64,000 bases of DNA, taken from contig JAACJK010000163.1 in NCBI GenBank assembly GCA_013368325.1, positions 2,542,001 through 2,606,000 on the forward strand, written 5' to 3'. Below the pieces are notes generated by a model. That model saw only the letters and a program-made list of their open reading frames with translations. It was not told the origin of the DNA and did not search any database. This document shows positions 1-11,809 of the stretch, in pieces. Within the stretch, counting starts at the first letter, position 1. Each line of letters opens with the position of its first letter. A program made the translations under genes and the position numbers. The DNA comes from Ephemerocybe angulata. Taxonomy: Eukaryota; Basidiomycota; Agaricomycetes; Agaricales; Psathyrellaceae.

Positions 1-9
1 ATACATTAG

Positions 10-636
10 GATCCCAGAGCATCAGAACGTCGCCGTGAAGAGAATCGAAGGGCCTACCTCAAAAGGAAGAAGCCGCCGGTGCCTCCCCAACACATCGAGG
101 CACTTGCCGATGCGGAGTTACACAGCCCAGAATACCATTATACGTTCAAACTCTTCGCGGAGGGGCACGACACGTTGGGGCTTGACACTGTTGATGTCGA
201 GGTGCACGACTTCGAAGCCATGATCAACCTGCCACCATACCCTGATCCGGTTACCTCCCTTCCCGACTTCGCTGAATCCTGGCCACGGGTGTCAGCTGCA
301 CTCCATGGATACATGACGCACCAATATATCCTTTCTTTAGGTTCAAGAAGTGCGGCAATCCATGCAACCCCGGACCACATCCTGATCGAGAAGGCTTGGG
401 AGGAGTACACGAGGCTGGAGGACCGTTTTGAGCGCCTTTCGAAGATCGCAATTGATCCAGCAGGGTTGAGCGCCTCTGAAGTGAATCCGGTAGGGGCGAT
501 AGCCTTCCAAAATCAGTTGTGGACAGCGCGGAGGATGGTGGACATTGCAAAAGAGCTATCTGTGTTGAAATCTGGGCGGAACTTTTTGCTACGTACGCTT
601 ACGGACCGTACATGGGAACTTGGGCGACATCAATGA
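10..636 (+). CDS. Hypothetical protein, 5' end outside window
   Basis: An open frame runs from an intron acceptor (..TTAG at 6-9) to a TGA/TAA region ending at 636 and has no in-frame ATG, so this looks like the last exon of a gene that begins left of the window. The first residues are strongly basic (RRREENRRAYLKRKK). Further on it is acidic and helical with no membrane segment. The product is not recognised. A basic RRE-NR-Y start is a pattern I associate with uncharacterised Agaricomycete families, but I cannot assign a function. It faces the next gene tail to tail, 19 bp apart. Confidence 0.5.
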   Translation, partial: DPRASERRREENRRAYLKRKKPPVPPQHIEALADAELHSPEYHYTFKLFAEGHDTLGLDTVDVEVHDFEAMINLPPYPDPVTSLPDFAESWPRVSAALHGYMTHQYILSLGSRSAAIHATPDHILIEKAWEEYTRLEDRFERLSKIAIDPAGLSASEVNPVGAIAFQNQLWTARRMVDIAKELSVLKSGRNFLLRTLTDRTWELGRHQ

Positions 637-654
637 TAAGATAGTAGTTCAGAC

Positions 655-1207
655 TCAGAGATAGCGACTACCAAATAGATCATCCTTCTGCGAGCAAATC
701 ATGCACGATGGAGTAGTGCACGAGAAAGAGTCATGCATCCTGAGCCACTCCTTGTACGCTTCACAGAACTTGATTGCAGTCTCAACCGCCTCTTCCTCCC
801 TCTTCTTCTTGATGATCTTGTTAGCGCGCCTGTTCATTTCGAAGCGAACTCTCTTTAAGCGCCTGTCAGCAAACGGGGAGTCAACTGTAAATAGACGTGT
901 ACGTACCTCCATTTCGGCGTCGATCTTCTGCTGATATTTTTCGTCGCTAGTCGCGCCCTCACCTGAGGGCCTCCAACGCTTCAAGACCCATTCTTGAACA
1001 AATGGCTTGAGAAACTCCTCCCCGCGCCCTGCGTCAAGCTCGGCAGCATAGAGCTTGATCTTCCGCTTCAGGAACGCTTCCTTCTGCAGGTTGAATGCAG
1101 GGTAGGGACTCTCTTCGTCGCTGTCGTCATCCTAATTAAGGTTAGGTGTGCTCGGGGATGAAGAAGGCGAGGGAGGAGCGACATACCCAGTAAGAGTATT
1201 GCGACAT
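655..1207 (-). CDS. Hypothetical basic/acidic coiled protein, 165 aa
   Basis: There are two exons (1187-1207 and 655-1131), and the 55-bp intron has clean gtatgt...ttag borders. The spliced protein starts MSQYSYW, continues with an acidic stretch (DDDSDEE) and then becomes rich in Lys, Arg and Glu (RANKIIKKKREEEA). A small Cys cluster, CTTPSCMIC, lies near the C-terminus. The CxxC-like pairs could bind metal, but nothing else supports that. The family is not recognised. It shares its strand with the next two genes, which may belong to the same gene set. Confidence 0.6.
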
Positions 1208-1922
1208 GATGTTATGGGCTAATAAAGAGGTGAATGACTCTCGGTGTGCGAGTTCTGGGAGTGCTCGGTGCGTCCAGGGCATTATATATGCTGCAATCGC
1301 CTACTCACCCCTTTTCTGAGACGAGATGCTTGAAAACGGATTTACAGAAGCAGAGGTACCTCTGCAACTAGGAGGAAACCTGTCTATCCGCCTCCATGCT
1401 TCTCTTAGGTCCACAGATCAGTTGAGACGGTATTCCGATTTTGGAACACGGTAATAACCCTCAAGATTAATGCATGGATATCACAAATAACCGCTAGGGT
1501 ACGGGATTCTCGGCTCTCGGACGTGGCGAGTAGGGCTGCGGCTGAGCCCTTCTCCGTTGTTTCATAATGTATCACCGAGCTCCAAGTACCAGAAGCAGAC
1601 ACATCAAGAAGCCCCATCTCGATCTTGCTTCCCTCCAAATCCGGCACTTCAACTGGATGTCAACGACTCAGCACGCGCACCCGCTGGAATTTCAAAACTA
1701 ACTCTCTGCGGCCTCCAAAATCTCCAGCGAGTACCACGGAGCGAAGGAAGCAGGCACAAGCCCGTAATTTTCTAGAAAGGCCCGCCGAGATCGAGTGTGG
1801 GACACGACGACTCAATGTCTGAACTTCTGGGATATGGAGGAGACCAGGGGGACGCGGGGACTTATGTATGAAAGCGAAAAGCACAACGGCACGTAAATTA
1901 GAAGGAACAGGGTACAAGCAGC
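1208..1922. other. Gene-free stretch, 715 bp
   Basis: It lies between two minus-strand genes. Only short ORFs with poor coding character are present, and no repeat or RNA gene was recognised. It should hold the promoter of the 655-1207 gene, but no clear TATA box stands out. Confidence 0.4.
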
Positions 1923-2435
1923 TCAGTTATACATGATTTCAATCATAGACCGAGGGGAAATAGGAATGGCGCGATCAAGGTAGGCGGAAAGGTCACTGAG
2001 AGTCTGCAACTCGCATTGGAGTTCGAACCTGAGGTTTTCAATGGTGCGATTATACATGACAATCGTCCTTGGTCGTGTAACACCGCCGGAGTTTGCTCTC
2101 GTAGCAAAACGACGGACAGCGGAGCGGATTTCCTAGCAGGGTAGTTAGTAGAAAGGCCAAGCTTTGTACGATTGACTTACAGCGACTTTCAACCGAACCT
2201 TCCTTGCGCGATATTCAGGAGTTGAGTCGACCCGGAAATACAAAGGGTAGTTGATGAACCACCGTGTGAGGTAGGCGAGCCAGAAGGCGTGAACGTCTGC
2301 ATCGGTGATGAGGACCTCGATGTACTCGATGGCGCCAACGCGCAGGTCGCAGAGCTGAGGGCGATTCCAGCCGGGGTAGACGGTGGGCATTGTAGTGATG
2401 GAGGGCATAAGGTGCCGGTCGCTAAAGGTAGTCAT
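1923..2435 (-). CDS. Hypothetical protein, 154 aa
   Basis: There are two exons (2181-2435 and 1923-2132). The 48-bp intron has a gtaagt donor, a CTAAC-type branch site and a ctag acceptor. The protein starts MTTFSDRHLMPS and has an aromatic-rich middle (HAFWLAYLTRWFINYPLYF). After the splice it has a helical Arg-rich end (RSAVRRFATRA). It lacks a signal peptide and a recognisable domain. The frame stays open 189 nt upstream of the chosen ATG, so a longer start is possible. Its function is unknown. Confidence 0.6.
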
Positions 2436-4159
2436 GCGAGAACGATGAGTACGACCGCTTGCCGAGGTCAAAGGGATGCGCCTGGGTCTGAGGCCAGAGG
2501 TATATAGACGCGACTTTTTAAGGCCATATCCGTATGCGTCTTCTTTGTGGCGTTCAAACCCGGCAAACAGGAAAGAAGTAGTTGCAATTTGGACGATCGA
2601 AGATGGGATCTGGCACCCAATCATCAGAACTTCGTGATCTTTCGCTAGTGAGGGAAAGGGCTGCCCAATGGCAATGCTATTACTTGTGCGCTAACTGTGA
2701 AAGCGACATAGATATAGAGATATTGAACGCATGTGTGTACCGATAAGCATTCTGAGCTCAGATACTAGGTCATATAAAATATCTCTCATCCGATCTTACA
2801 ACTTGCATGCACGTCGAGTATTTATTTTTGGTGGTATAGAAAACCACTGGTTCCAACCGAGTTTCTAAGTTGAAACTTCAATCCAATCCAAGGCTTGGGC
2901 ATAGTGTGTCAGCGAAGACACATCAGAGGCCTATATTACCCTTTTGAAATGCAGAGAATCAGTGAATGGACACATTGAGCTATTTATCAAGCCTCCAAAC
3001 TCAAATCTGAACCCTTGGGGAAGCTTATATGTTTTGTTTTGCCAAACATATCGAGTTGTGTCTCTTCCCACTTACACCGCATAGAGAGGAGTTTCTACTA
3101 TCTCTCTGAGAGAATTCGACCTCTGGCTGGCATTTTCTATCTGATCAAGGGTCTGAATTGCCGTGAGGCCAGTGAATCCCGCGCGAACATCTCGATGGTT
3201 GACATGCGCATAAGAAGACCATAAATGTTCCTCCACATAAGGGCTGTAGCATAATAAACTACATAGAATAGTTGTCTAAGAGTGTACTTACCTGTAGCAT
3301 ATAATTTCACTCCATGCTACCGACTCCCGCAGTACCAGAGTCATGTTTTGTGTTTCGGGGGCACTGTTTGATTTCGACAAGTCCAGCTTCGGCATTTGCC
3401 GAGTGTGGACCCTTGGCCGTAGCTCATTGTTTAGGCCGCCCTCGAGTCCGATATGCTGTTAAATCACTTATATTCATGCTCTTATGGACCAATAAATACG
3501 CTATTACCCCTGTATACACCTCTTTCGCATCTGTAGGACGCTCAGAACTTGTCAGGAATTGCGCCCGAGTCCCACTTCGGCAAATGCCGAGCGGCAACTT
3601 GGCTTAGCTGTGGCTCGTCCTGGGCTCGACTTTGGGGCCTCCCGGAGGTTGCTATCCCCTATTTCCACTAACTAGGCTCTTTGCGCTCTGTCAGCATCAA
3701 TACATACCTATTCGTATGTGCGTGGCTTAAAGATCCATGTCTAAGTCCCGCTTCAGCAATGGGCGTGCATGAGTTGAACTTGGCGATTCTCAACTGGCAT
3801 CTCTACGGGGAGTCTGAGGCTTTAGGCCATGCCCCATGGACCATGTGTCCACCTAATTGACTAAAAGAAGCTCACCCTATCGACTGCCTGACTTCTTAAC
3901 ATCCCAGGCTAACGGATGGCACTTTCTGGTCCCTGGACTTGACAGCTAGCAATCGACACATGCATTTATTGTCCGAGGGAACGACTCGAGGCTTCACAGA
4001 CATACGTGTACAGGGTATAAGGAGCATAATTCGATCAGAATGCTACAAGAGAGAGCGCAACAGAGTTCAAAAACAGGCGACACCATCACCTCAGACAAGA
4101 AGGGGATTAAGAGACATTGGGAGAGGAAGAGAGAGGTGATGGAGGGTACCTAGTCTCGT
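2436..4159. other. Gene-free stretch with two short palindromes
   Basis: This is 1.7 kb without a supportable gene. It holds two related self-complementary 17-mers, at 3387-3403 (CTTCGGCATTTGCCGAG) and 3575-3591 (CTTCGGCAAATGCCGAG). They flank a segment with a low-quality ORF at 3314-3607. The rest is AT-rich and looks non-coding. Confidence 0.45.
3387..3591. repeat. Pair of CGGCA-N3-TGCCG palindromes
   Basis: Two nearly identical hairpin-forming 17-mers lie 188 bp apart and differ only by TTT/AAA at the centre. They could be remnants of the ends of a small element or protein-binding sites. No target-site duplication was identified. Confidence 0.4.
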
Positions 4160-5077
4160 CTACGCATACCTGACAATGCCCCGACCATGGGCCTTGACGT
4201 AAGCCTCATAGGCAGACTGGAGCGTGCGGTGGCGGCTGTAACTAGCCGCAGGGACTCCGGTGACGTAGGGAGAGGTATCCATCCTGGCCGGCTGTCAAAC
4301 GCAATGAAGGGAGCTACTAGAAAGTTACTTACCATCCTCCAAAGACGCCGAGTCTGATTCCGCGGGTGACGGTGAAGAAACAATCCGCTGAACAAATGAT
4401 CAGTTCCATACAGGGGTTAGTTTCCGAATCTGACTTACGACCTTCACCAGTGTAAACGGCGGACTCGGGGGCTGGAGGAGCAACGTTCGGGCCTAGAGAT
4501 TGGAATCCCGGGATTGGGTAAGTGGCTGGAGGAATAACGACAGTGGGGGCAGGTGCGGCCTGCGCATCTTGAGAGCTCGAAGCAGTCGGAGCGGTGGGAG
4601 GCGTCACTCCTGGAGCAGGAGGAGCGACGGTGGCGTTGCTCGGCGCAGGGGTGTCTAAGGCCCATGTCAGTGGATGCAACGGAAGGGCTGCGCCGATATA
4701 GGGGTGATACCACTCACTGGATGTAGCAGGCGGAACGTTAGTGGTAACGCCGTCGTCTTCATCGTCGCTCGCAACGGTGGGGACCATGACAATACCCGTG
4801 CCGTTGCACATGTCACAACAAACAGGAGCTAGACTTCGTTAGAAAATAAAAATCGGAATATGACGTCTCCATACTCAAATCACCAGTTCCGACTTGCAGA
4901 TAGTCATCGAGAGTGAGATGGCCTATAGCTGAATGGTAAGCAATGGTGACAGGGAGAGGGAGAGGAACGCGTACGATCATCAATAGCCTTGATCAAATTG
5001 CCGAGGAGCTGGATCATCGCGGGGGACGTAGCGCGACTGAGAGTCGCAATACGCTCCGCAGCGGACTCTTTAGCCAT
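4160..5077 (-). CDS. Protein with C-terminal RNase H1 N-terminal-like (Cauli_VI-like) domain, 236 aa
   Basis: Five exons are inferred (4975-5077, 4884-4922, 4439-4828, 4333-4387, 4160-4283) with introns of 49-55 bp. The protein starts MAKESAAERIATLSRATSP. A Cys pair near residue 50 (CCDMC) follows, then a long Pro/Ala/Thr-rich linker. The C-terminus (roughly the last 60 residues) reads TVTRGIRLGVFGGW, then YVTGVPAASYSRHRT and AYEAYVKAHGRG. This order (aromatic strand, G-V-F/Y, V-x-G-V, then a K/R-T-x-x-x-A motif) fits the fold at the N-terminus of RNase H1 and in caulimovirus VI proteins, which binds RNA-DNA hybrids or dsRNA. I assign it by motif only. Partner and pathway are unknown. Confidence 0.6.
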
Positions 5078-5446
5078 TGGATCAAAAGTGTTGATATTCG
5101 AGGGTGAGGACGGTTGAGAAAACAGAGAAGAAGAGGCGATATGGAGTCTAGTGTGAGTTGGGAGGTTTATATATGGCAACCGACCTGTTTGGCGCCTATT
5201 TACTCGAGTTCAAGTTCAGATGAAAACGGAGTTCACTCGCCTGCTTGCCCTGAAAGGAGCGACCGATCTCGATATTGCGTTACACAGTACTGATAGATAG
5301 GTTCAGCGCAGAGCTTTGATCTTCTGAAAAGTATAATGCATTAGAAAGGTGGGGAAACTTATAACACCCGATGCATTGCTTTCTTGTACCACCTGATTAC
5401 CCCCTGCGAACGCTGCGTTATCTTACAAACCCTCTGGTAGATCGAC
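5078..5446. promoter_or_regulatory. Divergent intergenic promoter region
   Basis: This is the 369-bp gap between the divergently transcribed genes at 4160-5077 and 5447-9170. It must hold both promoters. No convincing TATA box or known motif was picked out. Confidence 0.35.
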
Positions 5447-8400
5447 ATGGCGCCCCCCAGCTGGCTTTCGGACATACGACGCACATACTGTGAATCCTTC
5501 CTACCCGAATACGCGGAGTGTCGTGTGAAGAAGAGATACAAGCAGTTCTGGCTCAAGATTTTTGCCAGCTACTTGACCATGTTCCCGCTCATCGACGAGA
5601 TGTATCCCAATAAATCACTAGGTCAACTGACTCAGGAGGAGATGGAAGCGTACTCACAAGGTTTGGCCAAGCTTCAGAAGGCGAGTCATGCCCTGCTTCA
5701 GTAGCTGGGATGGTGGTACTGATCACGGAACGTCCTTAATCCAGCGACTCAAGGAGTGGTTCCGATGGCAATTTAATCCTAGGAGCAGGAACAATACTGT
5801 ATCAGTCTCGCCGAAGCTCCTAAAGGACATATATACTCCACGAACCCGAGGACTGAAGGCGTACGAAACATTTGCTAAACTGTACCCAGAGAAGGTGTCC
5901 GCTGCTCTAGATAAGCGATGCGAGGAAGACGGAATCGAGAAAAGCAAGAAAGTGTCGAGATGGCACTCGGTTTGTAAGGACTTGTACTCGAAAGCGACTG
6001 AAGAGGAGATCCAGGCGGTCGAGGAGCGGATAGCAGATGATGCCGAAGAGGAGGAGGAGAGCGAAGAGGGGGAACCGGAGACTTACCATCGGTATGACCT
6101 TGTTTTCTGACACGAGGCTGCGCGCTAAGTTAATTGAATTCAAACACAGATTTCTTACCTCCCTTCCGAGCGTTCTCTCTGCAGTTGTTGATCCAGCTGT
6201 CCGCAAGGCAGGTGTTTTGGCGTTAGTGACGGTGGTTGGACCTGAGCCTGCATCGGATGGGAAAATCAAAGTTCACACGTGAGCATTCCATTCGCATGTC
6301 TTGATCCTTTACTGACGCGCCTCCCCACCACCAGCCTTCAATTCGGGGACAAGGACAAGACTCCCTTATTTGCAGGCACTTGGAATGAGTACGAACGTGT
6401 ATTCGTTACAGCCCTAACGCAGTTCGCGAAGCGACATGAATTTCGTACGTAGGCTTCAACGTCCATGTTTGTTTGATTGTTCTGATCTTAACGTCTAGCC
6501 CCCGATGTTTGTGCTCAACGAGCTCTGAACCGAGATGCTAGGCCATTACCTGCCGAAGGTACGTCTTCCTGCTAAGTGAAATAGTTTCCCGGAGGCTTAC
6601 TTATCGCGATTTTTACAGAAACATCCGCCGAGAAAAGTGCCATTTCGAGTCAGAACTCTACTAGTGTCACCAACAGCGCTTCCTCCTCTACGTCTAAGCT
6701 TGGCCCCACATCAACAACTTCCCTAGCGAAGACCTCGGACCCTCCGCTTCCAGCGACAGCGACTCATCCTTCTAGGGTACCACTGGTTCAGCCTCTGTCT
6801 CTCGAATTGGCGAGATCCAGCGCTGTAGCAGGGCCTCTCGCAGATAGACCTCCCGAATCAACTGTCGAAGGGATCCATCCTCCTGCGCCCATGTTGTCAA
6901 CATCCGCCTCTGGAACGTCCCAAGCGGCTCCATCGGCAGCAGCCGCCATTGCGAAGCTTGGTACTTCCGAGAAGGTGACGATCCCCGAATCTGGTACACG
7001 TGTAGATGGGACCCAATCTTTGCCTCTCAATACGGCGACATCCGCCATCTCAACTGGGTCTCATGCGTCCAATATCCCCCAATCTAGTAACCAGGGAGAA
7101 GGATTCCATGCTCCGTCGCTCGATTCGTCGACATCCGCCTTTCCGAATTCGACACACATCCCACCTCAATTCGAGATGTTCCAGTCTACCTTTCCAAACG
7201 TCTATGGACGCAACTTCGACTTCACCGCTTCTCAGGGCCTCCGCCCATTCCCTGACTGCATGAACGATGGGTCGCTAAATAATACCGGTCTCAGTTGGCA
7301 AAACATCAACATGCAGCAGTCAGAGGCCTCCATTCAAATCCCTCGAGCCAGTTACGCCGCTTACGCGTCTGAGTCTGATGTTCTTTCGAAGGATGTGTGG
7401 GGAAACAAGTGCGCCAATACGTGGAATGGTCAAACGATGTTCTCTGCAGTGGCGGGAGATTTCCTTCAGCACCAGACCCAAGACCATGGCTCAGCAAACG
7501 ACAGTCAAAGCGCGCCTCATGGGCATCTACTTCCGGCCGTAGATCGCGGCAGTCCTGACTCAGATTTCGATTTTGGCGGACTTGGAGACTTCGACGCGGA
7601 TTTGGAAGCGGGGCATCGCCTCGAAGCGGAGCAACCCCCCGGTTCAGCGCTGGACAAGGCACTTGCGCTTTGGAACGCCCGCGCCAAACAACAAAAGTTG
7701 CACGACACGTCGAATCCCGCCCACCCCAGTATCAAATCGCAGTATGTCGCCGGCGCCGCCTCGTTCGTCAATCCAGACATTCCCGGTGTCGGAAATGGCG
7801 CTCTCCACTCAGCTACTCCGTTTCCCACCCATGTTCGCAACGACCTCGACAGTCCCCCTCCTATCGGTGGCCCCAACGCCACCAACGTCAATCACTCTGT
7901 GAAAACCTTCACCAACACCATCGTCAAAGCCGGATCGCAGCCCAACGGCGGCATTGCCCCACCCCAGACCACCTATGGCCAGCATCTCGGCACTACCTCT
8001 CACAACCGTCACTCGCAAGCCGTTGACCCTGTAGCTTCTACTCCAAACCCCGTGGCTCTTCCACCCTCTGTAGGCTCGACGCCGAATCCCGTGGCTTCTC
8101 TACCCGCTGTAGCCTCGACCCCAAACCCCGTAGCTCCTACACCCGCTATCGACCCTGGCTCTTCGACGCAGAACCCCTCTCCCAATGGCGGGACTGCCGC
8201 AAGTCCTGACGCTAGCGCCACGGCTGTCGTTTCAACGAGCTCCGCCGGCCCCAAAACGGTGTCTCCGGATGCTTTGGCAGTCTCGAGCTCGGCCACTCCT
8301 GCGGGGGATGCTGAACAGGATTCCGAAGAGAGTGCCGGTCGGAGGCGGTCAGGGCGTGCAGCAAAACCTTCCACAACCCGAGAGAAGTTGCAACTTATTG

Positions 8401-9170
8401 GCAGCAACGTCCCCCAGACGTCACGACCGCCCCCTGTTAACGACGGGAAGGATGACGGCGAACCACTTTGGTATGTTAATACAGTGAATGATCTCAGGGC
8501 GGTCGATTTGGGAACACAGTGGTCGGATGTGGTGGAGAAGTGGTGTACTCTTGAATTGTCTCTCGGATATGGGAAGTCTCTGAAGGTTCGTCATACTGGA
8601 CTGTTCTTGGTGATCCCAAAGCTGAAGGTCTTTGGGTAGGGCTCTTTACCAGTCCGAGATCGCCCTATCGAATGGAGTAAATGGACGAACAAATCATCTC
8701 AAGGTGCACGTAACCATGCAGTAGTGCCCTTTATTGACGATCCGGCTGACATAGGAGCTGCGATTGTGAGGTGGTGGTGCATATCTCAACCGTCCTTTCG
8801 GCTCAACCCAGGCGAAGACTTTCCCCAACCCAGATACACCTCCCCCGACTCTGATCTAACTGTATGGGCTCCGATCTGCAAATCGGGCCCCAACGGGTTT
8901 GTTTCGTTAATGATGTTAGTGCTTTGGTGGGGTCGCTCAGCGGCGGGCGGTCCTACATGCTACAGGGATGATTCGAGGGATCTTTGGAACGCTCTTGTCG
9001 GGGATATTAGCCGTACGCTGGATGAACTTATCGCTTTCGCATCGCAAATGAGAAGCCGAGGAGTTAAACGCCGAGGAGAGAATGCGAACACAGCTCAGGC
9101 TCCAAAAAAGTATGTTGATCTCGAAAACGTCCTCCCATTAACTCATGTTTGGTATAGGTCTCGAAGATAG
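5447..9170 (+). CDS. Large hypothetical Agaricomycete protein, 1109 aa
   Basis: Eight exons keep one frame: 5447-5680, 5745-6091, 6150-6278, 6335-6444, 6499-6558, 6619-8585, 8640-9109, 9158-9170. The first intron appears to use a GC donor (gcgagt). Residues 1-78 are helical. Residues 80-190 are basic, then strongly acidic (a DDAEEEEESEEGE run). A roughly 560-residue Ser/Thr/Pro/Ala-rich low-complexity middle contains repeats of TPNPVA at nt 8030-8140. The C-terminal ~210 residues look globular (WYVNTVNDL, WSDVVEKWCTLELSLGYG, and a later GPNGF with WWGR). I recall similar C-terminal regions from multi-copy Agaricomycete proteins of unknown function. No catalytic motif was recognised. Confidence 0.7.
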
Positions 9171-9519
9171 TCATCAGCCTACCGCGATCTTAGTCCACTG
9201 TGGTCTGTCGTATGTACCTTGTATCCAGAACACATGTTTATCAAAGCCGAATGCATTAAACGAAATCAGCCAAGGTGCTTTGCGATCTGAGGTCCGAGCC
9301 ACGTAAGGATGGGAAGCCTCAGCGGACAGTCTCTCCAATGATTGAGTATAACGATGTATTAGATAGAATACGACACTAGATAGAATACGACACTGGATGT
9401 CCTCCCAGCCACTTGCGGCGCCCAGAGAGATCCGCCACGATGCCTTCAAGTTGGTCAAGCGATGCATTAATTTGGAACTTGGAGATGATGCTCCCACTGA
9501 GGCGACTTCGCGAATGGCT

Positions 9520-9697
9520 AGTCAAGCAATGCATCACCTCTTGAAATTCTTGCTGATGACGTTGGGGTGATGCATCACTGTGAGACGATGCATCGCTGCG
9601 GCCTCGCGCCCTGGGTTTTATCAACAAGTCAAGCAATGCATCACCTCTTGGAGTTCTTGCCAATGACGTTGGAGTGATACATCACTGTGAGACGCTG
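9520..9697. repeat. Two-copy direct repeat, about 70 bp
   Basis: Two copies, at about 9520-9590 and 9627-9697, share the order GTCAAGCAATGCATCACCTC, then ATTCTTGC, then ATGACGTTGG, then GTGAT(G/A)CATCACTGTGAGACG. They differ at a few positions, so the duplication is not very recent. Confidence 0.7.
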
Positions 9698-9950
9698 CGG
9701 GATGGCGCGAGGGTCAAGTCAAGCGATGCATCAACGTTTAGACGGTCGCACGTCTCTGGGCTGATGCATCGTACGGCCTCTTTCCACATTGCGGTGTGTT
9801 CTAAGGCCATGCACTGGCCCTACAGGCCCTGGCCCCCGCGATCATTCCTATTTTTCCCGCGCACCGAGAGGACTTCGTAATCATACACCGTGGCACATAC
9901 TGGCGCCCATTAGGCGCCCGGAGCAAGTAGGACAAATAGTGTAGTATAAT

Positions 9951-10170
9951 AATCTGATGCATCGTAACATGGATGATGATTCCGAGTCATGGACGAGGAA
10001 GTGATGTATTAACTGATTAGTGGGATCGGGAAGCACTTGGGATGGGCCGATCATTAGACCAAGAAGGGCGAATCTAATGCATCATACCATGGAGCGACAT
10101 TTATTGACAGTATAGCGATGCATTAACCTCAGAATCAGGAAGCAACTTGGAATCGGTTGATAATTAAAAG
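9951..10170. repeat. Two-copy direct repeat, about 110 bp
   Basis: The units start near 9951 and 10070. Each has AATCT(G/A)ATGCATC, then CATGGA, then GCGATGCATTAAC or a variant, then GGAAGCA(A)CTTGG(G)AT and a GATCATTA-like end. They are diverged direct copies within the ATGCAT-rich block. Confidence 0.55.
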
Positions 10171-10334
10171 ACCAGGACCAGGCCTGCATTGATTTCGCAT
10201 TGATGCATGATAAACATGAGCAGTGGAGCAGGGGATATTTCGTGGATTTGACCAGTGCATAAAAAGCCTCTTGATGGTCTCCTGGAGTCGCTGTTGGGGC
10301 GCCGTGGGTGGAGAACCCGGACCCGAACGCTAAA

Positions 10335-10520
10335 GGTCGAATGAGGGAAATTGATCGCGGTATGTTCTGAATGCATCAGTACGAATGAGGGAAATTGGTC
10401 GCGCTATGTTTTGAATGCATCAGGACATGCCCCAAATCAACAAGCGAGGCGCCGAGCGCTACAGGCCGAATGAGGGAATTCAGTGATCACAATATGTTCT
10501 GAATGCATCAATACATGTCC
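10335..10520. repeat. Three-copy repeat, about 45-80 bp
   Basis: Three copies share GAATGAGGGAA(A)TT, a GTCGCG-type or diverged spacer, and TATGTT(C/T)TGAATGCATCA. Each ends in the ATGCAT core, so the core spread as part of larger units. Confidence 0.65.
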
Positions 10521-11743
10521 CAGATCAAAGCACGAGTTCATGTTCTAACGCATCATTACTCAAAGGAAATTCTGTGTTTAATGCATCATTGTCGGTGTCC
10601 GAGGGAAAGAGATGCACTTGTGAGTGCTATCTTGGAAGCTGAACCTTGCGTCTCACCCCTCAGGGAAGTGATAGGATATGCTGAGGAGGGTTAGCCTCTG
10701 GTTTGGTCGGTTTCAATGTCCTTTCTTACAATCAAGGGGGCTAGAGGAGGAGAATAGAGGAGGATGCGCGATGTGCCGCTGAGCATGGAGGCACCGCTCG
10801 CGTGGTGGCCACGCGAAATGCTCAGGCACCATCTCCCCAAGAACCGGGATCCGAATCAAACGCGCTGACCAAGATCAGCTTCGCTCAGATCTCGATTCCA
10901 ATCAGAGTCAAAACGGTCACTAGGGCGCACTGCGGCGGCATGAAGCTGTCAAAATGCGCCAGGCGGGACCAGCCACACGAGAGCAACCACAAAAGCTGAT
11001 GCATCAGTAATGCATCGCAAGCGCCCCCCCAGAGAACGAATGCCAAAGGTGATGCATTCCCGATGCATTACCGTGATGCATTTCATACCAACTGGCGTGC
11101 GGAGGAACGGGGAATGACTTTAATGCACCAGCGTGCTCGCATTGATTATCGTGAATAGTGCACAACTTTGACAGCATCGGCTGAGCAGGGTTGAGGTTGA
11201 GTTCATGTACCTTCAAGTCTAGGGATGCGTATTCATGGGGCAGAGCCTGTCGCTTGAAGGGTGTCATAAGGTTTAGCACCCCTAAGGCCTGAGCCCACAC
11301 TCCTTTGAGTCGACGTCCGAGACAAGATTCCGTGGTCTTGGGGCAACGCAATTATCCGATGACCACGCAGGGTCTGGGGTAGAACCCGGCATGACCGTAG
11401 TTTGTGGGTACCCTGTACGTCGCGTTTCTTCATCCCGATGCCCAGAAGCCCACAGATCGTTAATCACTTCCAGCAAAACCCTGCAAAACCCCCGTGTGCT
11501 CTCGTCCCTTTAGGTTTGCTGCAGTGCTGATCCTACAGACTCTAAATGGCGGTAAGTCAATATCACGGTTGGTGCATACGTGCTTACGGCTACATATGGG
11601 GCCATGAGCGCGTTTCTTGAGTCTCGATGGAGGTCCCTTGTGCAGAATGGCAGAATACTCCTCACATATGTCGCCCACTTTCCCGCGACTGAAGATTGTA
11701 TCTAGTCACGGATCCGTGGCCAAGGCCGTCCAATATCATCGAA

Positions 11744-11749
11744 TATAAG
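11744..11749 (+). promoter_or_regulatory. TATA box of the secreted protein gene
   Basis: TATAAG lies 61 bp upstream of the ATG at 11810, which is a plausible core promoter distance. Confidence 0.45.
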
Positions 11750-11809
11750 CAGGTTCGAAGATCAACTTTCCTACCCTCAAACCCCCCTGAAAGAGCAACC
11801 TTCCCAAAA

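Larger units (their letters stand above)
9171..11740. repeat. Gene-free block dominated by TGATGCATCA-type palindromes
   Basis: Across about 9250-11095 the hexamer ATGCAT occurs more than 20 times, usually as TGATGCATCA, CAATGCATCA or GATGCATTA. Random expectation is about one per 4 kb. Larger imperfect repeats carry the motif (listed separately). Short ORFs here are not credible genes. The last ~600 bp (11100-11740) loses the motif and shows nothing else. Confidence 0.75.
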
